From: Pseudomonas sp. KU26590
GTDB lineage: Bacteria; Pseudomonadota; Gammaproteobacteria; Pseudomonadales; Pseudomonadaceae
Assembly (NCBI RefSeq): GCF_026153515.1
Contig: NZ_CP110644.1
Location: forward strand, 5,707,501-5,771,500
Direction: 5' to 3'
DNA: 64,000 bases
Each line of letters starts with the position of its first letter. Position 1 is the stretch's first letter. The notes beneath the pieces are model-generated. The model worked only from the letters and a program-made list of their open reading frames with translations, did not search any database and was not told where the DNA came from. The translations under genes and the position numbers were made by a program. Of this stretch, positions 18,428 to 27,318 are shown piece by piece.

Positions 18428-18955
18428 ATGAAAAACACGATTCTGCGCTTCAATGACGCACTGTATCGCCTCTGCATCGGGGTCGCGGGCCTGTCGATGC
18501 TGACGATGGCGCTGATCATCCCGTGGGGCATCTTCGCCCGCTACGTCCTGGGCACAGGCTCTAGCTGGCCGGAACCGACCGCCATTCTGCTGATGGTGGT
18601 GTTCACCTTCTTTGGCGCCGCCGCAAGTTATCGGGCCGGCGCGCACATGGCTGTGAATATGGCCACTGACCGCCTGCCGGAAAACGCACGTAACGCCGCC
18701 GCTGTGCTGGTGCAAATCCTAATGGCCGTGGTCTGCGTGTTCATGGCGGTCAAGGGCATGAAGCTGTGCGTGAACACCTGGAACCAGTTTCTCGGCGAGA
18801 TGCCGGGGCTGCGCGTTGGCATCTCCTATCTGCCGATTCCCATCGGTGGCGTGCTGACGCTGATCTTCGTTCTGGAGAAGCTGTTCCTGGGTGACCAGCG
18901 TCACCGTCGGGTGGTGAGTTACGACGTGGTCGAATCCAGCGAAGAGGCAGCATGA
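18428..18955 (+). CDS. TRAP transporter small permease DctQ
   Basis: A 175-residue four-helix membrane subunit. It has the typical GIFARYVLGTGSSWPEP after the first helix, a second helix with FFGAAASYRAGAHMAVN, and a LPIPIGGVL-containing last helix. The ATG at 18428 follows GGTGAG, whereas an in-frame start at 18389 adds a hydrophilic leader not usual for the family. It overlaps dctM by four bases (ATGA), so the two are translationally coupled. Confidence 0.92.
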   Translation: MKNTILRFNDALYRLCIGVAGLSMLTMALIIPWGIFARYVLGTGSSWPEPTAILLMVVFTFFGAAASYRAGAHMAVNMATDRLPENARNAAAVLVQILMAVVCVFMAVKGMKLCVNTWNQFLGEMPGLRVGISYLPIPIGGVLTLIFVLEKLFLGDQRHRRVVSYDVVESSEEAA

Positions 18956-20235
18956 TGGACGCATTTATTCTGTTGGGCAGCTTCATCGCACTGATCCTGA
19001 TCGGCATGCCGGTGGCGTACGCCCTTGGCCTGTCTGCGCTGATCGGTGCGTGGTGGATCGAGATCCCTTTCGACGCACTGATGATTCAGGTCGCGGGTGG
19101 CGTGAACAAGTTCTCGCTGCTGGCGATCCCGTTCTTCGTGCTGGCCGGCGCGATCATGGCCGAGGGCGGCATGTCCCGTCGGCTCGTGGCGTTTGCCGGC
19201 GTGCTGGTGGGTTTCGTACGCGGCGGCCTGTCGTTGGTGAACATCGTCGCCTCGACCTTCTTCGGCGCCATTTCCGGCTCGTCGGTGGCCGACACCGCGT
19301 CGGTGGGTTCGGTGCTGATTCCGGAGATGGAGCGCAACGGCTATCCCCGGGACTTCTCCACGGCAGTGACGGTGAGTGGTTCGGTGCAAGCGTTGCTGAC
19401 GCCCCCCAGCCACAACTCGGTGCTGTATTCGTTGGCCGCAGGTGGCACGGTGTCGATTGCCTCGCTGTTCATGGCCGGAATCATGCCGGGCCTGTTGCTC
19501 AGCGCCGTGATGATGGTGCTGTGCATGATCTTCGCCCGTAAGCGTAATTACCCGAAGGGCGAAGTGATCCCGCTGCGCAAGGCACTGAAAATTGCCGGTG
19601 AAGCCCTGTGGGGGATGATGGCGATGGTGATCATCCTCGGCGGTATCCTGTCGGGCGTGTTCACCGCAACCGAGTCCGCAGCGATCGCTGTGCTGTGGGC
19701 GTTCTTCGTGACCATGTTCATCTACCGCGATTACAAATGGCGCGACCTGCCCAAGCTGATGCATCGGGCCGTGCGCACGGTTTCCATCGTAATGATCCTG
19801 ATCGGTTTCGCCGCCAGCTTCGGCTACATCCTGACGCTGATGGAAATCCCGATGAAGATCACCACAGCGTTTCTGACGCTGTCGGACAACCGCTACGTGA
19901 TCCTGATGTGCATCAACGTCATGCTGTTGCTGCTGGGCACGGTAATGGACATGGCGCCGCTGATCCTCATCCTCACCCCGATCCTGCTGCCGGTGATCGT
20001 CGGCATCGGCGTCGATCCGGTGCACTTCGGCATGATCATGCTGGTCAACCTGGGCATCGGCTTGATCACTCCGCCGGTGGGAGCCGTGCTCTTCGTCGGC
20101 GCCGCAGTGGGCAAGGTCACGATCGAGGCAACGGTGAAAGCGCTGCTGCCGTTTTATGTCGCGCTGCTCCTGGTGCTGATGGCAGTGACGTACATCCCTG
20201 CGATCTCGCTGTGGCTGCCAAGCGTGGTGCTGTAA
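18952..20235 (+). CDS. TRAP transporter large permease DctM
   Basis: A 427-residue protein of about twelve hydrophobic segments. Family blocks are IPFFVLAGAIMAEGGMSRRL, STFFGAISGSSVADTASVGSVLIPEM, TPPSHNSVLYSLA and NLGIGLITPPVGAVLFVG. It forms the transport pathway of the TRAP system with DctQ. It is the last gene of the hexuronate locus, and a strong terminator follows 25 bases later. Starts at 18952 (MMDAF) and 18955 are both possible. Confidence 0.94.
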   Translation: MMDAFILLGSFIALILIGMPVAYALGLSALIGAWWIEIPFDALMIQVAGGVNKFSLLAIPFFVLAGAIMAEGGMSRRLVAFAGVLVGFVRGGLSLVNIVASTFFGAISGSSVADTASVGSVLIPEMERNGYPRDFSTAVTVSGSVQALLTPPSHNSVLYSLAAGGTVSIASLFMAGIMPGLLLSAVMMVLCMIFARKRNYPKGEVIPLRKALKIAGEALWGMMAMVIILGGILSGVFTATESAAIAVLWAFFVTMFIYRDYKWRDLPKLMHRAVRTVSIVMILIGFAASFGYILTLMEIPMKITTAFLTLSDNRYVILMCINVMLLLLGTVMDMAPLILILTPILLPVIVGIGVDPVHFGMIMLVNLGIGLITPPVGAVLFVGAAVGKVTIEATVKALLPFYVALLLVLMAVTYIPAISLWLPSVVL

Positions 20236-20258
20236 ATCACGTGAGCTGAAAGCGCTGA

Positions 20259-20286
20259 AAAAACGCCCTCTTTCCGAGGGCGTTTT
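20259..20286 (+). terminator. Rho-independent terminator after dctM
   Basis: AAACGCCCTC-TTTCC-GAGGGCGTTT forms a ten-base-pair stem with a five-base loop, preceded by A residues and ending in a T tract. It is well placed to end the udh-TRAP transcript. Confidence 0.9.
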
Positions 20287-20289
20287 GCA

Positions 20290-20598
20290 TTTTGTCCCCC
20301 TTGTGCGCCCTTTACTGTCTCACCCCCGAAACAGGCTGAGACATATTCAGTGACACAAACTCGTTACGCCTGGTGACCCCTCTATTTCGAGGGTTCTGCG
20401 TCTATCTGTTTCATAAACGGACAGAAAACAGCACTTTTTTGCATGACGATAAACATCTGGAAATATTCCTTCCTTGCGCATGGATAACGTTGTGCTAGGT
20501 GCTAGGCTCTGGCCTCGCCCGGCTGAAACGGCACATCTCAAGCAGTAGGTCCGATGGGCTCCTTCGTTCCTCGGTCTACGCTATGAGGTTACCGACAC
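20290..20598. other. Intergenic region before the putative oxygenase gene
   Basis: About 300 bases without a gene, AT-rich in the middle (around 20400-20470). It must hold the oxygenase promoter, but I cannot pick boxes with confidence. GTGCTAGGTGCTAGGC near 20491 is a short direct repeat. No RNA or regulator palindrome is evident. Confidence 0.4.
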
Positions 20599-21360
20599 AT
20601 GCCTTACACGACTTTTACGCAAGCTCAGGTCCAGGACTTGATCCAGGCCATCGACAGTCGCGGATATGCTGTCCTGCCAAACTGGGCCAGCCCATCCCAA
20701 CTCCAATCACTGCAAGCACTGGTCGCCCGGACGGTGGCCGATTGCGGCAACGATTACGTGGCCCTCTCGGGTCAACAGGCCGTGCAAGGAACGCCGCTGC
20801 ATGAATGGGGCACGTCGCCGGACTTCATCGATTTATGCCGACGCATCGTGGAAGGCGTCACTGGTGAGCGCTCAAGCGACACTGGCATCACCCAGACGTT
20901 GCGCTGCCTGACCGGCAGCGGCGGGCGCCGCGAATCCCTGATTTTCCACTACGACTCGTTCGTGCTGACCACCATCCTGCCGGTCTGCATGCCCACCAGC
21001 GGAGAACGCGGCGACCTGCTGATGGTGCCGAACCGTCGGCCGATACGCCGCTCCTACTTCGCCAACCTCCTCGACAAGGTGCGAGTGGACAACCGCTGGG
21101 TGCAGCGCCGCCTCAGGAGCAAAGTCACGAAGGATGACAGCCCCTTTACCCGCATCGCCATGCAACCCGGGTATCTGTACCTGTTCTGGGGTTATCGCTC
21201 ACTGCACACCAACATGCCCGTGGCCGAAGACGCCCTGCGCGCGACGGCGGTGTTTCACTACCACAACGTCCACGGCAGCAGCTCGCTGGCCAGCCGGTTG
21301 CGTCGATCACTGGGCGCCTGGAAAGACCAGGGGCTGCAAGAAGACGCGCCGCAGATGTGA
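20599..21360 (+). CDS. Putative 2-oxoglutarate/Fe(II) oxygenase, phytanoyl-CoA dioxygenase-like
   Basis: A 253-residue soluble protein. It contains a plausible 2-His-1-carboxylate iron triad: His117-x-Asp119 in FHYDSF and His203 in SLHTNMP. Arg214 eleven residues later is placed to bind 2-oxoglutarate. GERGDLLMVPNRR and PGYLYLFWG lie between, as in the jelly-roll core of PhyH-like enzymes. GAGG lies nine bases before the ATG. It is monocistronic with no biosynthetic neighbours, so the substrate is unknown. Family assignment rests on motif spacing and is moderate. Confidence 0.6.
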   Translation: MPYTTFTQAQVQDLIQAIDSRGYAVLPNWASPSQLQSLQALVARTVADCGNDYVALSGQQAVQGTPLHEWGTSPDFIDLCRRIVEGVTGERSSDTGITQTLRCLTGSGGRRESLIFHYDSFVLTTILPVCMPTSGERGDLLMVPNRRPIRRSYFANLLDKVRVDNRWVQRRLRSKVTKDDSPFTRIAMQPGYLYLFWGYRSLHTNMPVAEDALRATAVFHYHNVHGSSSLASRLRRSLGAWKDQGLQEDAPQM

Positions 21361-21394
21361 GGAGATCATGCTTCGTCGTCTGACACAGATTCAT

Positions 21395-21470
21395 CTGTAG
21401 GAGCGCGCTTTCCCGCGATTGCGGTGTGTCATTTGGCAGCGATGTCACTGACAGAACGCCTTCGCGGGGA
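21395..21470. repeat. Degenerate REP pair
   Basis: CTGTAGGAGCGCGCTTTCCC at the left matches the REP unit elsewhere in the window. The inverse right arm is decayed (CTTCGCGGGGAGAATC), so only the inner part pairs. It separates the converging ends of the oxygenase and cyclase genes. Confidence 0.65.
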
Positions 21471-21553
21471 GAATCGGTGCCGGGGTGAGCGGCACCAAAC
21501 TTTCCGCCGACGTTTGCGCGCAAAGTTTTGATGGTCAGACTTCATGGAGGCCT

Positions 21554-22513
21554 TCAATCCGAGGCATCCACCGACACGAGGTTGCGACCGTTCTTTTTGG
21601 ACTCGTACAGCGCCTGATCCGCGCGTTCGATGAGCATCTTGTAGTCGTCCATGGGCGAGGCCATGTCAGCAACGCCCAGGCTGATCGTGCAATGAATGGC
21701 TTCGCCTTCCTGCATGACGTCCAGCCCCTCGACGGCGGCGCGTAGACGCTCGGCAAACATGGCGCCGCCTTGCTTGTCGGTGTCGGGCAGGAGCACCGCG
21801 AACTCTTCGCCGCCGTAACGACCGGCGATATCAGCGTCGCGGATGTGCTCACGCACGACGTCCGCCACCCGCTGGATCACCCGGTCGCCGCATTGATGCC
21901 CGTAGGTGTCGTTAACGCGTTTGAAGTGATCGATGTCGAACATCACCAGTGACGCCGTGGTGCCGTAACGCACATGCCGCGCATGCTCCAGGCGCAACGC
22001 TTCTTCCCAGTGGCCGCGGTTGTACAGGCTGGTCAGGCGGTCTGTGCTCGATAGCTTCTGCAGCTCGCGGTTGGCCGCCTGCAACTGCAGCCGGTTCGTC
22101 GCCACATCAGTGACGTCGTAGATCACCAGGCACACATGGGTCACCACCCCGGTCGTCGACCGCAGCGGATACATTGTGGTGTTCTGGTACATGAATTCTT
22201 CTTGCCCGGTGATGGGCTGATAGCTCTTGAAACGAACCAGAAAAGGGCGCTGCTCCCAGATCGTGAACGCTGGCGTGCCAAGGGTAATCACGCTGTCGAT
22301 CTTGTTTTTCAGCCAGCGTTCGTTGATCTCCGGGAACAACGAAAAGAACGAACGGGTCGCCGCCTCGTACGACAGTATCCCGGAACGGTTCTCCATGAAG
22401 GTGTTCCAGACCTGCACCTGGTATTCCTGATCCAGCACCACCACGCCGACGTCGATGTTCTGCGTCACGGTGAGCAGCCAGTGCAATTCCTTGAAATCGA
22501 TACGATCGTTCAT
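21554..22513 (-). CDS. Diguanylate cyclase with N-terminal PAS domain
   Basis: A 319-residue cytoplasmic protein. Residues about 12-135 form a PAS-like sensor (IDVGVVVLDQEYQVQVWN, ending VCLVIYDVTD). A short coiled linker (residues 140-155) leads to a GGDEF domain with SSTDRLTSLYNR, MFDIDHFKRVND and an intact GGEEF signature at 234-238. An RxxD inhibitory site (RDAD, 225-228) sits exactly five residues before it, so product inhibition is expected. It makes cyclic di-GMP from two GTP. It begins three bases after the response regulator gene ends, so the two are cotranscribed and probably act together. Confidence 0.93.
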   Translation of the reverse strand: MNDRIDFKELHWLLTVTQNIDVGVVVLDQEYQVQVWNTFMENRSGILSYEAATRSFFSLFPEINERWLKNKIDSVITLGTPAFTIWEQRPFLVRFKSYQPITGQEEFMYQNTTMYPLRSTTGVVTHVCLVIYDVTDVATNRLQLQAANRELQKLSSTDRLTSLYNRGHWEEALRLEHARHVRYGTTASLVMFDIDHFKRVNDTYGHQCGDRVIQRVADVVREHIRDADIAGRYGGEEFAVLLPDTDKQGGAMFAERLRAAVEGLDVMQEGEAIHCTISLGVADMASPMDDYKMLIERADQALYESKKNGRNLVSVDASD

Positions 22514-22516
22514 GAA

Positions 22517-23518
22517 TCAGCTCATCAAGTGGGCGAGTTTCCGCGACAGCAGCTCGACCGAGTCTTCGGTGAACAACATCAACAGATCGAAATGGATGTT
22601 ATGGCCTTCCAGGCTGTAACTGATCTCTACAGCCAGGGTAGTCTTCCAGTGCCGCTCGTTGAGACGGATCAGCTCTTCAATGCCGCTGTGCAAACCCAGC
22701 ACTTGGGGGTGGCTCTGGGAAAAGGCGATGTCGAGCTGCTCCGCAATGCCGCCCAGGCAGGCACCGATCAGGATGGAAGACAAGTCCAGCAACATCTCCA
22801 TGTCGGAATAGTCTGCATCATCGACCTTCATCAGCTGCGCCATGTCGGCGATTTCCGAATCATGAAACAACAGCAGCGCTTCGCCGGCGATGCCGCCACC
22901 GATATAGCCCTGACACACCGCCGTGAGTCGGTCATTGGCCTGTGCATCAGCCAATGCCATGTGCAACTCGCCCACCTCCAGCATATTGACGTTGGGCACC
23001 GGCAATTGCACGAATACGCCCAACACCCGCGCCAGCAAAGCGGCCGCGCTGCCCATTGCGACGTTCACGGTCTCGCGGAATGCGTCATTAAAACTGACGG
23101 TGGTCTGGTCGACGCTCGATGCCGGGGCAAGCGAATGATGGGGACTCTTCCCCAACAGGCCTAGCCGCTCAAGAGTCTGCTGCAGCTGGTCTGGATCAGC
23201 CGGCTTTTTCAGAAAAGCCAGAGCGCCCAGTTCGAGGGTACGGCGCACCGCCTCTTCCTGAACGTCGCCAGAGACGACAATGACGCTGGTCTGCAGGCTT
23301 TCCGAGCGGATGGCGGCCAGCGTCTGGTAGCCGTCCATCTCCGGCATGGTCAGGTCCAGCAACACCACGCGGCCCAGCCCCTGACGAATCGCCTCGATTC
23401 CTTCACGGCCATTGGTCGCCGTGGTCACTGACACATCCCACTCGGGCGGCAGGGCCTTGATCAGCTGCTTGCGCGCCATGTTGGAGTCGTCACAAATCAG
23501 TAAGGGAATCGTGGGCAT
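22517..23518 (-). CDS. Response regulator with CheC/CheX-type phosphatase domain
   Basis: A 333-residue protein. The receiver (1-120) has Asp10, Asp11, phosphoacceptor Asp55, Ser83 and Lys104/105-Pro. The second domain (about 140-333) carries the CheC/FliY/CheX active-site signature D-x3-E-x2-N-x22-P at Asp145, Glu149, Asn152 and Pro175. A second, related helix (LDLSSILIGACLGG) has lost the Glu and Asn. This suggests a regulator that dephosphorylates itself or a partner. It is the first gene of an operon with the PAS-GGDEF cyclase. No histidine kinase is adjacent. Confidence 0.88.
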   Translation of the reverse strand: MPTIPLLICDDSNMARKQLIKALPPEWDVSVTTATNGREGIEAIRQGLGRVVLLDLTMPEMDGYQTLAAIRSESLQTSVIVVSGDVQEEAVRRTLELGALAFLKKPADPDQLQQTLERLGLLGKSPHHSLAPASSVDQTTVSFNDAFRETVNVAMGSAAALLARVLGVFVQLPVPNVNMLEVGELHMALADAQANDRLTAVCQGYIGGGIAGEALLLFHDSEIADMAQLMKVDDADYSDMEMLLDLSSILIGACLGGIAEQLDIAFSQSHPQVLGLHSGIEELIRLNERHWKTTLAVEISYSLEGHNIHFDLLMLFTEDSVELLSRKLAHLMS

Positions 23519-23976
23519 CTACTTCTCACAGCAAAAGAGTTTCAGGCCTGGCCCGGTGTAAAGCAGCGTAACAATGGGTGAGCAAAGACTCACGCAAGAC
23601 TGTAGCTGATGAAGATCATTAAAGCGTTAAGCCTGTGGGTAGATTATCCACCCATTCAACAATGGGCTGCTGATATGCAATTACTGTACACAGCTCATCC
23701 GGTTCATCCTGAACGAGTGGGTTTTATCCTTCCATTTGGATGGTAACGCGGGCAGCAGGGTAACGCAGTGCGTGTGGCGAGAATATGTCAAATGCAGCTC
23801 TCCTGGGTGAGACAGGCTGGAAGATGTGCATAAATCAGGGCATAAAAAAACCCCGACGCGAACGCCGGGGCTTTTTGATGGCCACATTACTGTGGCTTTT
23901 CACATGAACCCTGAATAAGTCGGCTGACGACATTCACGCTGCCAGCCGGTCATCCAGTAGGTTCTACCGAGTGAAA
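23519..23976. other. Intergenic region with one terminator, otherwise unassigned
   Basis: A 458-base gap between the regulator gene and the BON-domain gene. It holds the terminator at 23848-23876 and a small hairpin CCCATT-CAAC-AATGGG at 23651-23666. The rest shows no conserved coding or RNA pattern that I recognise. Confidence 0.5.
23848..23876 (-). terminator. Rho-independent terminator, probably of the BON-domain gene
   Basis: CCCCGACGCGAACGCCGGGG pairs as CCCCG-GCG/CGC-CGGGG arms flanked by A7 on one side and T5 on the other, so it could work in both directions. It lies about 100 bases beyond the stop of the minus-strand BON gene. Confidence 0.8.
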
Positions 23977-24327
23977 TTACTCAGCTTTCAGGCCGTCAGC
24001 CGAAACAGCTTTCACGCCTTTGATTTTCTTGGTGATCGCTACAGCGGTAGTTTTCTGTGCATCAGTGATAGCGACAGTCGACGACAGGGAAACCACACCT
24101 TTGTTGGTCTCAACCTTGATGTCGGAGCCTGGGATGCCTTTCTCGGTCAGCAGGTCAGATTTGACCTTGGTGGTGATCCAGGTGTCGGAACCAGCTTCTT
24201 TGGTTTTGGCGACTTCGTTTGCAGCTACAGTCATTGGAGCTTGAGCAGAGGTCTGAGCCATGGCTACGTTGGCCATAGTCAGAGTCAGAGCAGTGGCGGT
24301 AGCAGCAGCGATAGCGAACTTCTTCAT
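23977..24327 (-). CDS. Periplasmic BON-domain protein
   Basis: A 116-residue secreted protein. The signal peptide is residues 1-24 (MKKFAIAA..., AMA-Q). It is followed by one BON domain: TWITTKVKSDLLTEKGIPGSDIKVETNKGVVSL, then the second half with VKAVSADGL. BON proteins such as OsmY bind membranes or protect against envelope and osmotic stress. The ATG at 24327 has AGGAG seven bases upstream. It lies next to pnp as the BON gene does in P. aeruginosa (from memory), but here a sigma-54 promoter stands upstream. Confidence 0.92.
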   Translation of the reverse strand: MKKFAIAAATATALTLTMANVAMAQTSAQAPMTVAANEVAKTKEAGSDTWITTKVKSDLLTEKGIPGSDIKVETNKGVVSLSSTVAITDAQKTTAVAITKKIKGVKAVSADGLKAE

Positions 24328-24393
24328 ACGGGTAACTCCTGTTTTTCTCAGAATCTGCGCCAATCTGATTGGCTGCAGGGTTACCTATATGTC

Positions 24394-24408
24394 GCAAGCG
24401 CTGTGCCA
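24394..24408 (-). promoter_or_regulatory. Sigma-54 (RpoN) promoter of the BON-domain gene
   Basis: Read on the minus strand, TGGCACAGCGCTTGC has the GG and GC dinucleotides exactly ten bases apart, matching TGGCAC-N5-TTGC at every defined position. It would start transcription about 55 bases upstream of the ATG at 24327. No bacterial enhancer-binding protein gene lies nearby. Confidence 0.8.
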
Positions 24409-24576
24409 ACCCGCCCGCAGATATATAATCCTTACAAATCAATGAGTTATATTTTAGTGGATCCACGGGTGTCGTGCAGATTGCCCGCTTTGGGAAAGTT
24501 CCGCTTGCAAGATGCATGTTCTGACGAGCCGCCGAACAACGATTGTCAGTCCTAAGCCATTAATTGCATTCAAAAA

Positions 24577-24599
24577 AAAGAGCCCCGAGGGGCTCTTTT
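24577..24599 (-). terminator. Rho-independent terminator after pnp
   Basis: AAAAGAGCCCCGAGGGGCTCTTTT is a near-perfect palindrome with a GC-rich core and A/T flanks. It lies 20 bases beyond the pnp stop and ends the long rimP-pnp operon. Confidence 0.92.
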
Positions 24600-24619
24600 A
24601 ACAGCGGCTAAGACGAGGA

Positions 24620-26725
24620 TTAAGCCTCGGATGCCTTGGCAGCTGCGACGTCTTTGATCGACAGCTTGATGCGGCCGCGGTTATCCACGTCCAATACCAG
24701 CACTTCGACTTCCTGACCTTCTTTCAATATGTCGGTGACTTTCTCAACGCGAGCGTCGCTCAGCATGGAGATGTGCACCAGACCGTCTTTGCCCGGCAGG
24801 ATGTTGACGAACGCGCCGAAGTCGACGATGCGCTCAACCTTGCCGATGTAGATCTTGCCGATCTCGGCTTCAGCGGTGATACCCAGAACGCGCTGACGTG
24901 CAGCTTCAGCCGCTTCCTTGGTTTCGCCAAAGATCTTGATCGAGCCGTCGTCTTCGATGTCGATCGACGCCTTGGTCTCTTCGCAGATGGCACGGATGGT
25001 CGCGCCGCCTTTGCCGATCACGTCGCGGATCTTGTCGGTGTCGATCTTCATCGCGATCATGGTCGGTGCGTTTTCCGACAGCTCGGTGCGCGACTGACCA
25101 ATGATGGTGTTCATCTGACCCAGGATGTTCAGACGCGCTTCCAGCGCCTGACCCAAAGCGATCTCCATGATCTCTTCGGTGATGCCCTTGATCTTGATGT
25201 CCATCTGCAGCGCGGTCACACCTTTGGCGGTACCGGCCACTTTGAAGTCCATGTCGCCCAAGTGGTCTTCGTCACCCAGGATGTCGGTCAGGATGGCGAA
25301 CTTCTCGCCTTCTTTAACCAGACCCATGGCGATACCGGCAACCGGCGCCTTCATTGGAACACCAGCGTCCATCAGGGCCAGCGAAGCACCACAGACCGAA
25401 GCCATGGAGCTGGAGCCGTTGGATTCGGTGATTTCCGATACGACGCGGATGGTGTACGGGAACACGTCGGCAGCAGGCAGCATGGCCTGAACCGAACGGC
25501 GGGCCAGACGACCATGACCGATTTCACGACGACCTGCGCCACCCATGCGACCACACTCGCCCACCGAGAACGGAGGGAAGTTGTAGTGCAGCATGAACGG
25601 GTCTTTTTTCTCGCCTTCGAGGGTGTCGAGCAGCTGAGCGTCACGCGCGGTACCCAGAGTGGCCACGACCAGCGCCTGAGTTTCGCCACGGGTGAACAGC
25701 GCCGAACCGTGAGTCTTCGGCAGAACGCCGACTTCGATGTTTAGCGGACGAACAGTCTTGGTGTCGCGACCGTCGATACGCGGCTTGCCGTTGACGATGT
25801 TTTCGCGAACGGTGCGGTATTCGATTTCGCCGAATGCCGCTTTGACTTCGCTGGCGGACGGGCTGCCGTCTTCAGCAGCCAGCTTGGCAACAACCTGATC
25901 CTTCAGTTCACCCAGGCGAGCGTAGCGATCGGCCTTGACGGTGATGGTATAGGCCTCGGAGATCGCTGCGCCGAACTCGGAGCGGATAGCGCCCAGCAGT
26001 TCAGCGGCTTCAGCTTTCGGCGCCCAGTTCCAGGTTGGCTTGGCAGCTTCGGCCGCCAGCTCTTTGACGGCCTTGATGACCGACTGGAATTCGTCATGGG
26101 CGAACAGCACGGCGCCCAGCATCTGGTCTTCAGTCAGTTCTTTGGCTTCCGATTCAACCATCAGTACCGCTTCTTCGGTACCGGCAACGACCATGTCCAG
26201 GCTCGATGCTTTCAGTTGCTCGTAAGTCGGGTTCAGCAGGTAGCCGGTGCTCTCGTGGAACGCAACGCGCGCGGCACCGATCGGGCCGTCGAATGGAATG
26301 CCGGAGATGGCCAGGGCAGCCGAAGTACCGATCATCGCAGCGACGTCCGGATCGGTTTTCTTGCTGGTGGAGACGACAGTGCAGACAACCTGCACTTCGT
26401 TCATGAAGCCTTCTGGAAACAGTGGGCGGATCGGACGGTCGATCAAACGCGAGGTCAGTGTTTCTTTTTCGGAAGGACGGCCTTCACGCTTGAAGAAACC
26501 ACCAGGGATCTTGCCTGCGGCGTAGGTCTTTTCCTGGTAGTGAACGGAAAGAGGGAAAAAGCCTTTGCTTGCGTCTGCATGCTTGGCGCCGACCACAGTC
26601 ACGAGAACGGTGACGTCGTCGTCAACGGTGACCAATACAGCACCAGAGGCTTGACGGGCGATACGGCCAGTCTCGAGGGTTACGGTCGATTGACCGAATT
26701 GAAATTTCTTGATTACCGGGTTCAC
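24620..26725 (-). CDS. pnp: Polynucleotide phosphorylase
   Basis: A 701-residue 3'-5' exoribonuclease of the RNA degradosome that phosphorolyses RNA to nucleoside diphosphates. Two RNase PH cores are visible (first with [14 protein letters not shown], second with [12 protein letters not shown] and the catalytic-site region [19 protein letters not shown]). They are followed by a KH domain ([15 protein letters not shown]) and an S1 domain ([31 protein letters not shown]). It starts at GTG 26725 preceded by GGTAGG. The order rpsO-pnp is the conserved one. Confidence 0.98.
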   Translation of the reverse strand: MNPVIKKFQFGQSTVTLETGRIARQASGAVLVTVDDDVTVLVTVVGAKHADASKGFFPLSVHYQEKTYAAGKIPGGFFKREGRPSEKETLTSRLIDRPIRPLFPEGFMNEVQVVCTVVSTSKKTDPDVAAMIGTSAALAISGIPFDGPIGAARVAFHESTGYLLNPTYEQLKASSLDMVVAGTEEAVLMVESEAKELTEDQMLGAVLFAHDEFQSVIKAVKELAAEAAKPTWNWAPKAEAAELLGAIRSEFGAAISEAYTITVKADRYARLGELKDQVVAKLAAEDGSPSASEVKAAFGEIEYRTVRENIVNGKPRIDGRDTKTVRPLNIEVGVLPKTHGSALFTRGETQALVVATLGTARDAQLLDTLEGEKKDPFMLHYNFPPFSVGECGRMGGAGRREIGHGRLARRSVQAMLPAADVFPYTIRVVSEITESNGSSSMASVCGASLALMDAGVPMKAPVAGIAMGLVKEGEKFAILTDILGDEDHLGDMDFKVAGTAKGVTALQMDIKIKGITEEIMEIALGQALEARLNILGQMNTIIGQSRTELSENAPTMIAMKIDTDKIRDVIGKGGATIRAICEETKASIDIEDDGSIKIFGETKEAAEAARQRVLGITAEAEIGKIYIGKVERIVDFGAFVNILPGKDGLVHISMLSDARVEKVTDILKEGQEVEVLVLDVDNRGRIKLSIKDVAAAKASEA

Positions 26726-26821
26726 GGTTTCCTACCTTCTTTGTGGCTCTTGGGGAACTGGTTTCTTGCGAATTCTTGGGCAGCGAGGGGAATCGGACCC
26801 TTCGGCAGTCCAGATACAACT

Positions 26822-26884
26822 AGAGGCTGGGAGCCCGCCAGCCCACTGGTAAAACCAGCGGAACATGACGACCAACCAACCTCT
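26822..26884 (-). other. Stem-loop in the rpsO-pnp intergenic transcript
   Basis: AGAGGCTGG (26822-26830) can pair with CCAACCTCT (26876-26884) through G-U wobble, enclosing an inner CTGGT-AAA-ACCAG hairpin. It lies just after the rpsO stop. In Escherichia coli the same intergenic region carries an RNase III site that controls pnp; a similar role is inferred. Confidence 0.5.
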
Positions 26885-26897
26885 ATCCGAGTCGTTA

Positions 26898-27167
26898 TTA
26901 GCGACGCAGACCCAGACGACCGATCAGGGCGCTGTAACGGCTAACGTCCTTACCTTTCAGGTAATCCAGCAGCTTGCGACGCTGGTTTACCATACGGATC
27001 AGACCACGACGGGAGTGGTGATCCTTACCGTTGGCCTTGAAGTGGCCTTGCAGTTTGTTGATGTTGGCGGTCAGCAGTGCAACTTGCACTTCTGGCGAAC
27101 CAGTATCACCAACAGCTTGCTGGTAGTCGGTTACGATCTGAGCTTTATCTTCAACGCTGAGTGCCAT
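26898..27167 (-). CDS. rpsO: 30S ribosomal protein S15
   Basis: The 89-residue product has the exact family length and reads [15 protein letters not shown], then [35 protein letters not shown] and a C-terminal RLGLRR. S15 binds the central domain of 16S rRNA early in 30S assembly. The ATG at 27167 is preceded by AAAAGGAATG; an in-frame extension upstream does not resemble the family. Between truB and pnp as usual. Confidence 0.98.
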   Translation of the reverse strand: MALSVEDKAQIVTDYQQAVGDTGSPEVQVALLTANINKLQGHFKANGKDHHSRRGLIRMVNQRRKLLDYLKGKDVSRYSALIGRLGLRR

Positions 27168-27318
27168 GTGGGCATTCCTTTTATCAAGAAACCGCTCCGG
27201 GGAGACGGCTTCAACAGGCCGAGAGCTGACTCTCGTATTTAAATGTGAGGAGTGACCATGCCTGTTAACAGCCACCCTCGTACCGCCGTGCCAGGAAACC
27301 CTGCCGCGACGGGTCCGG

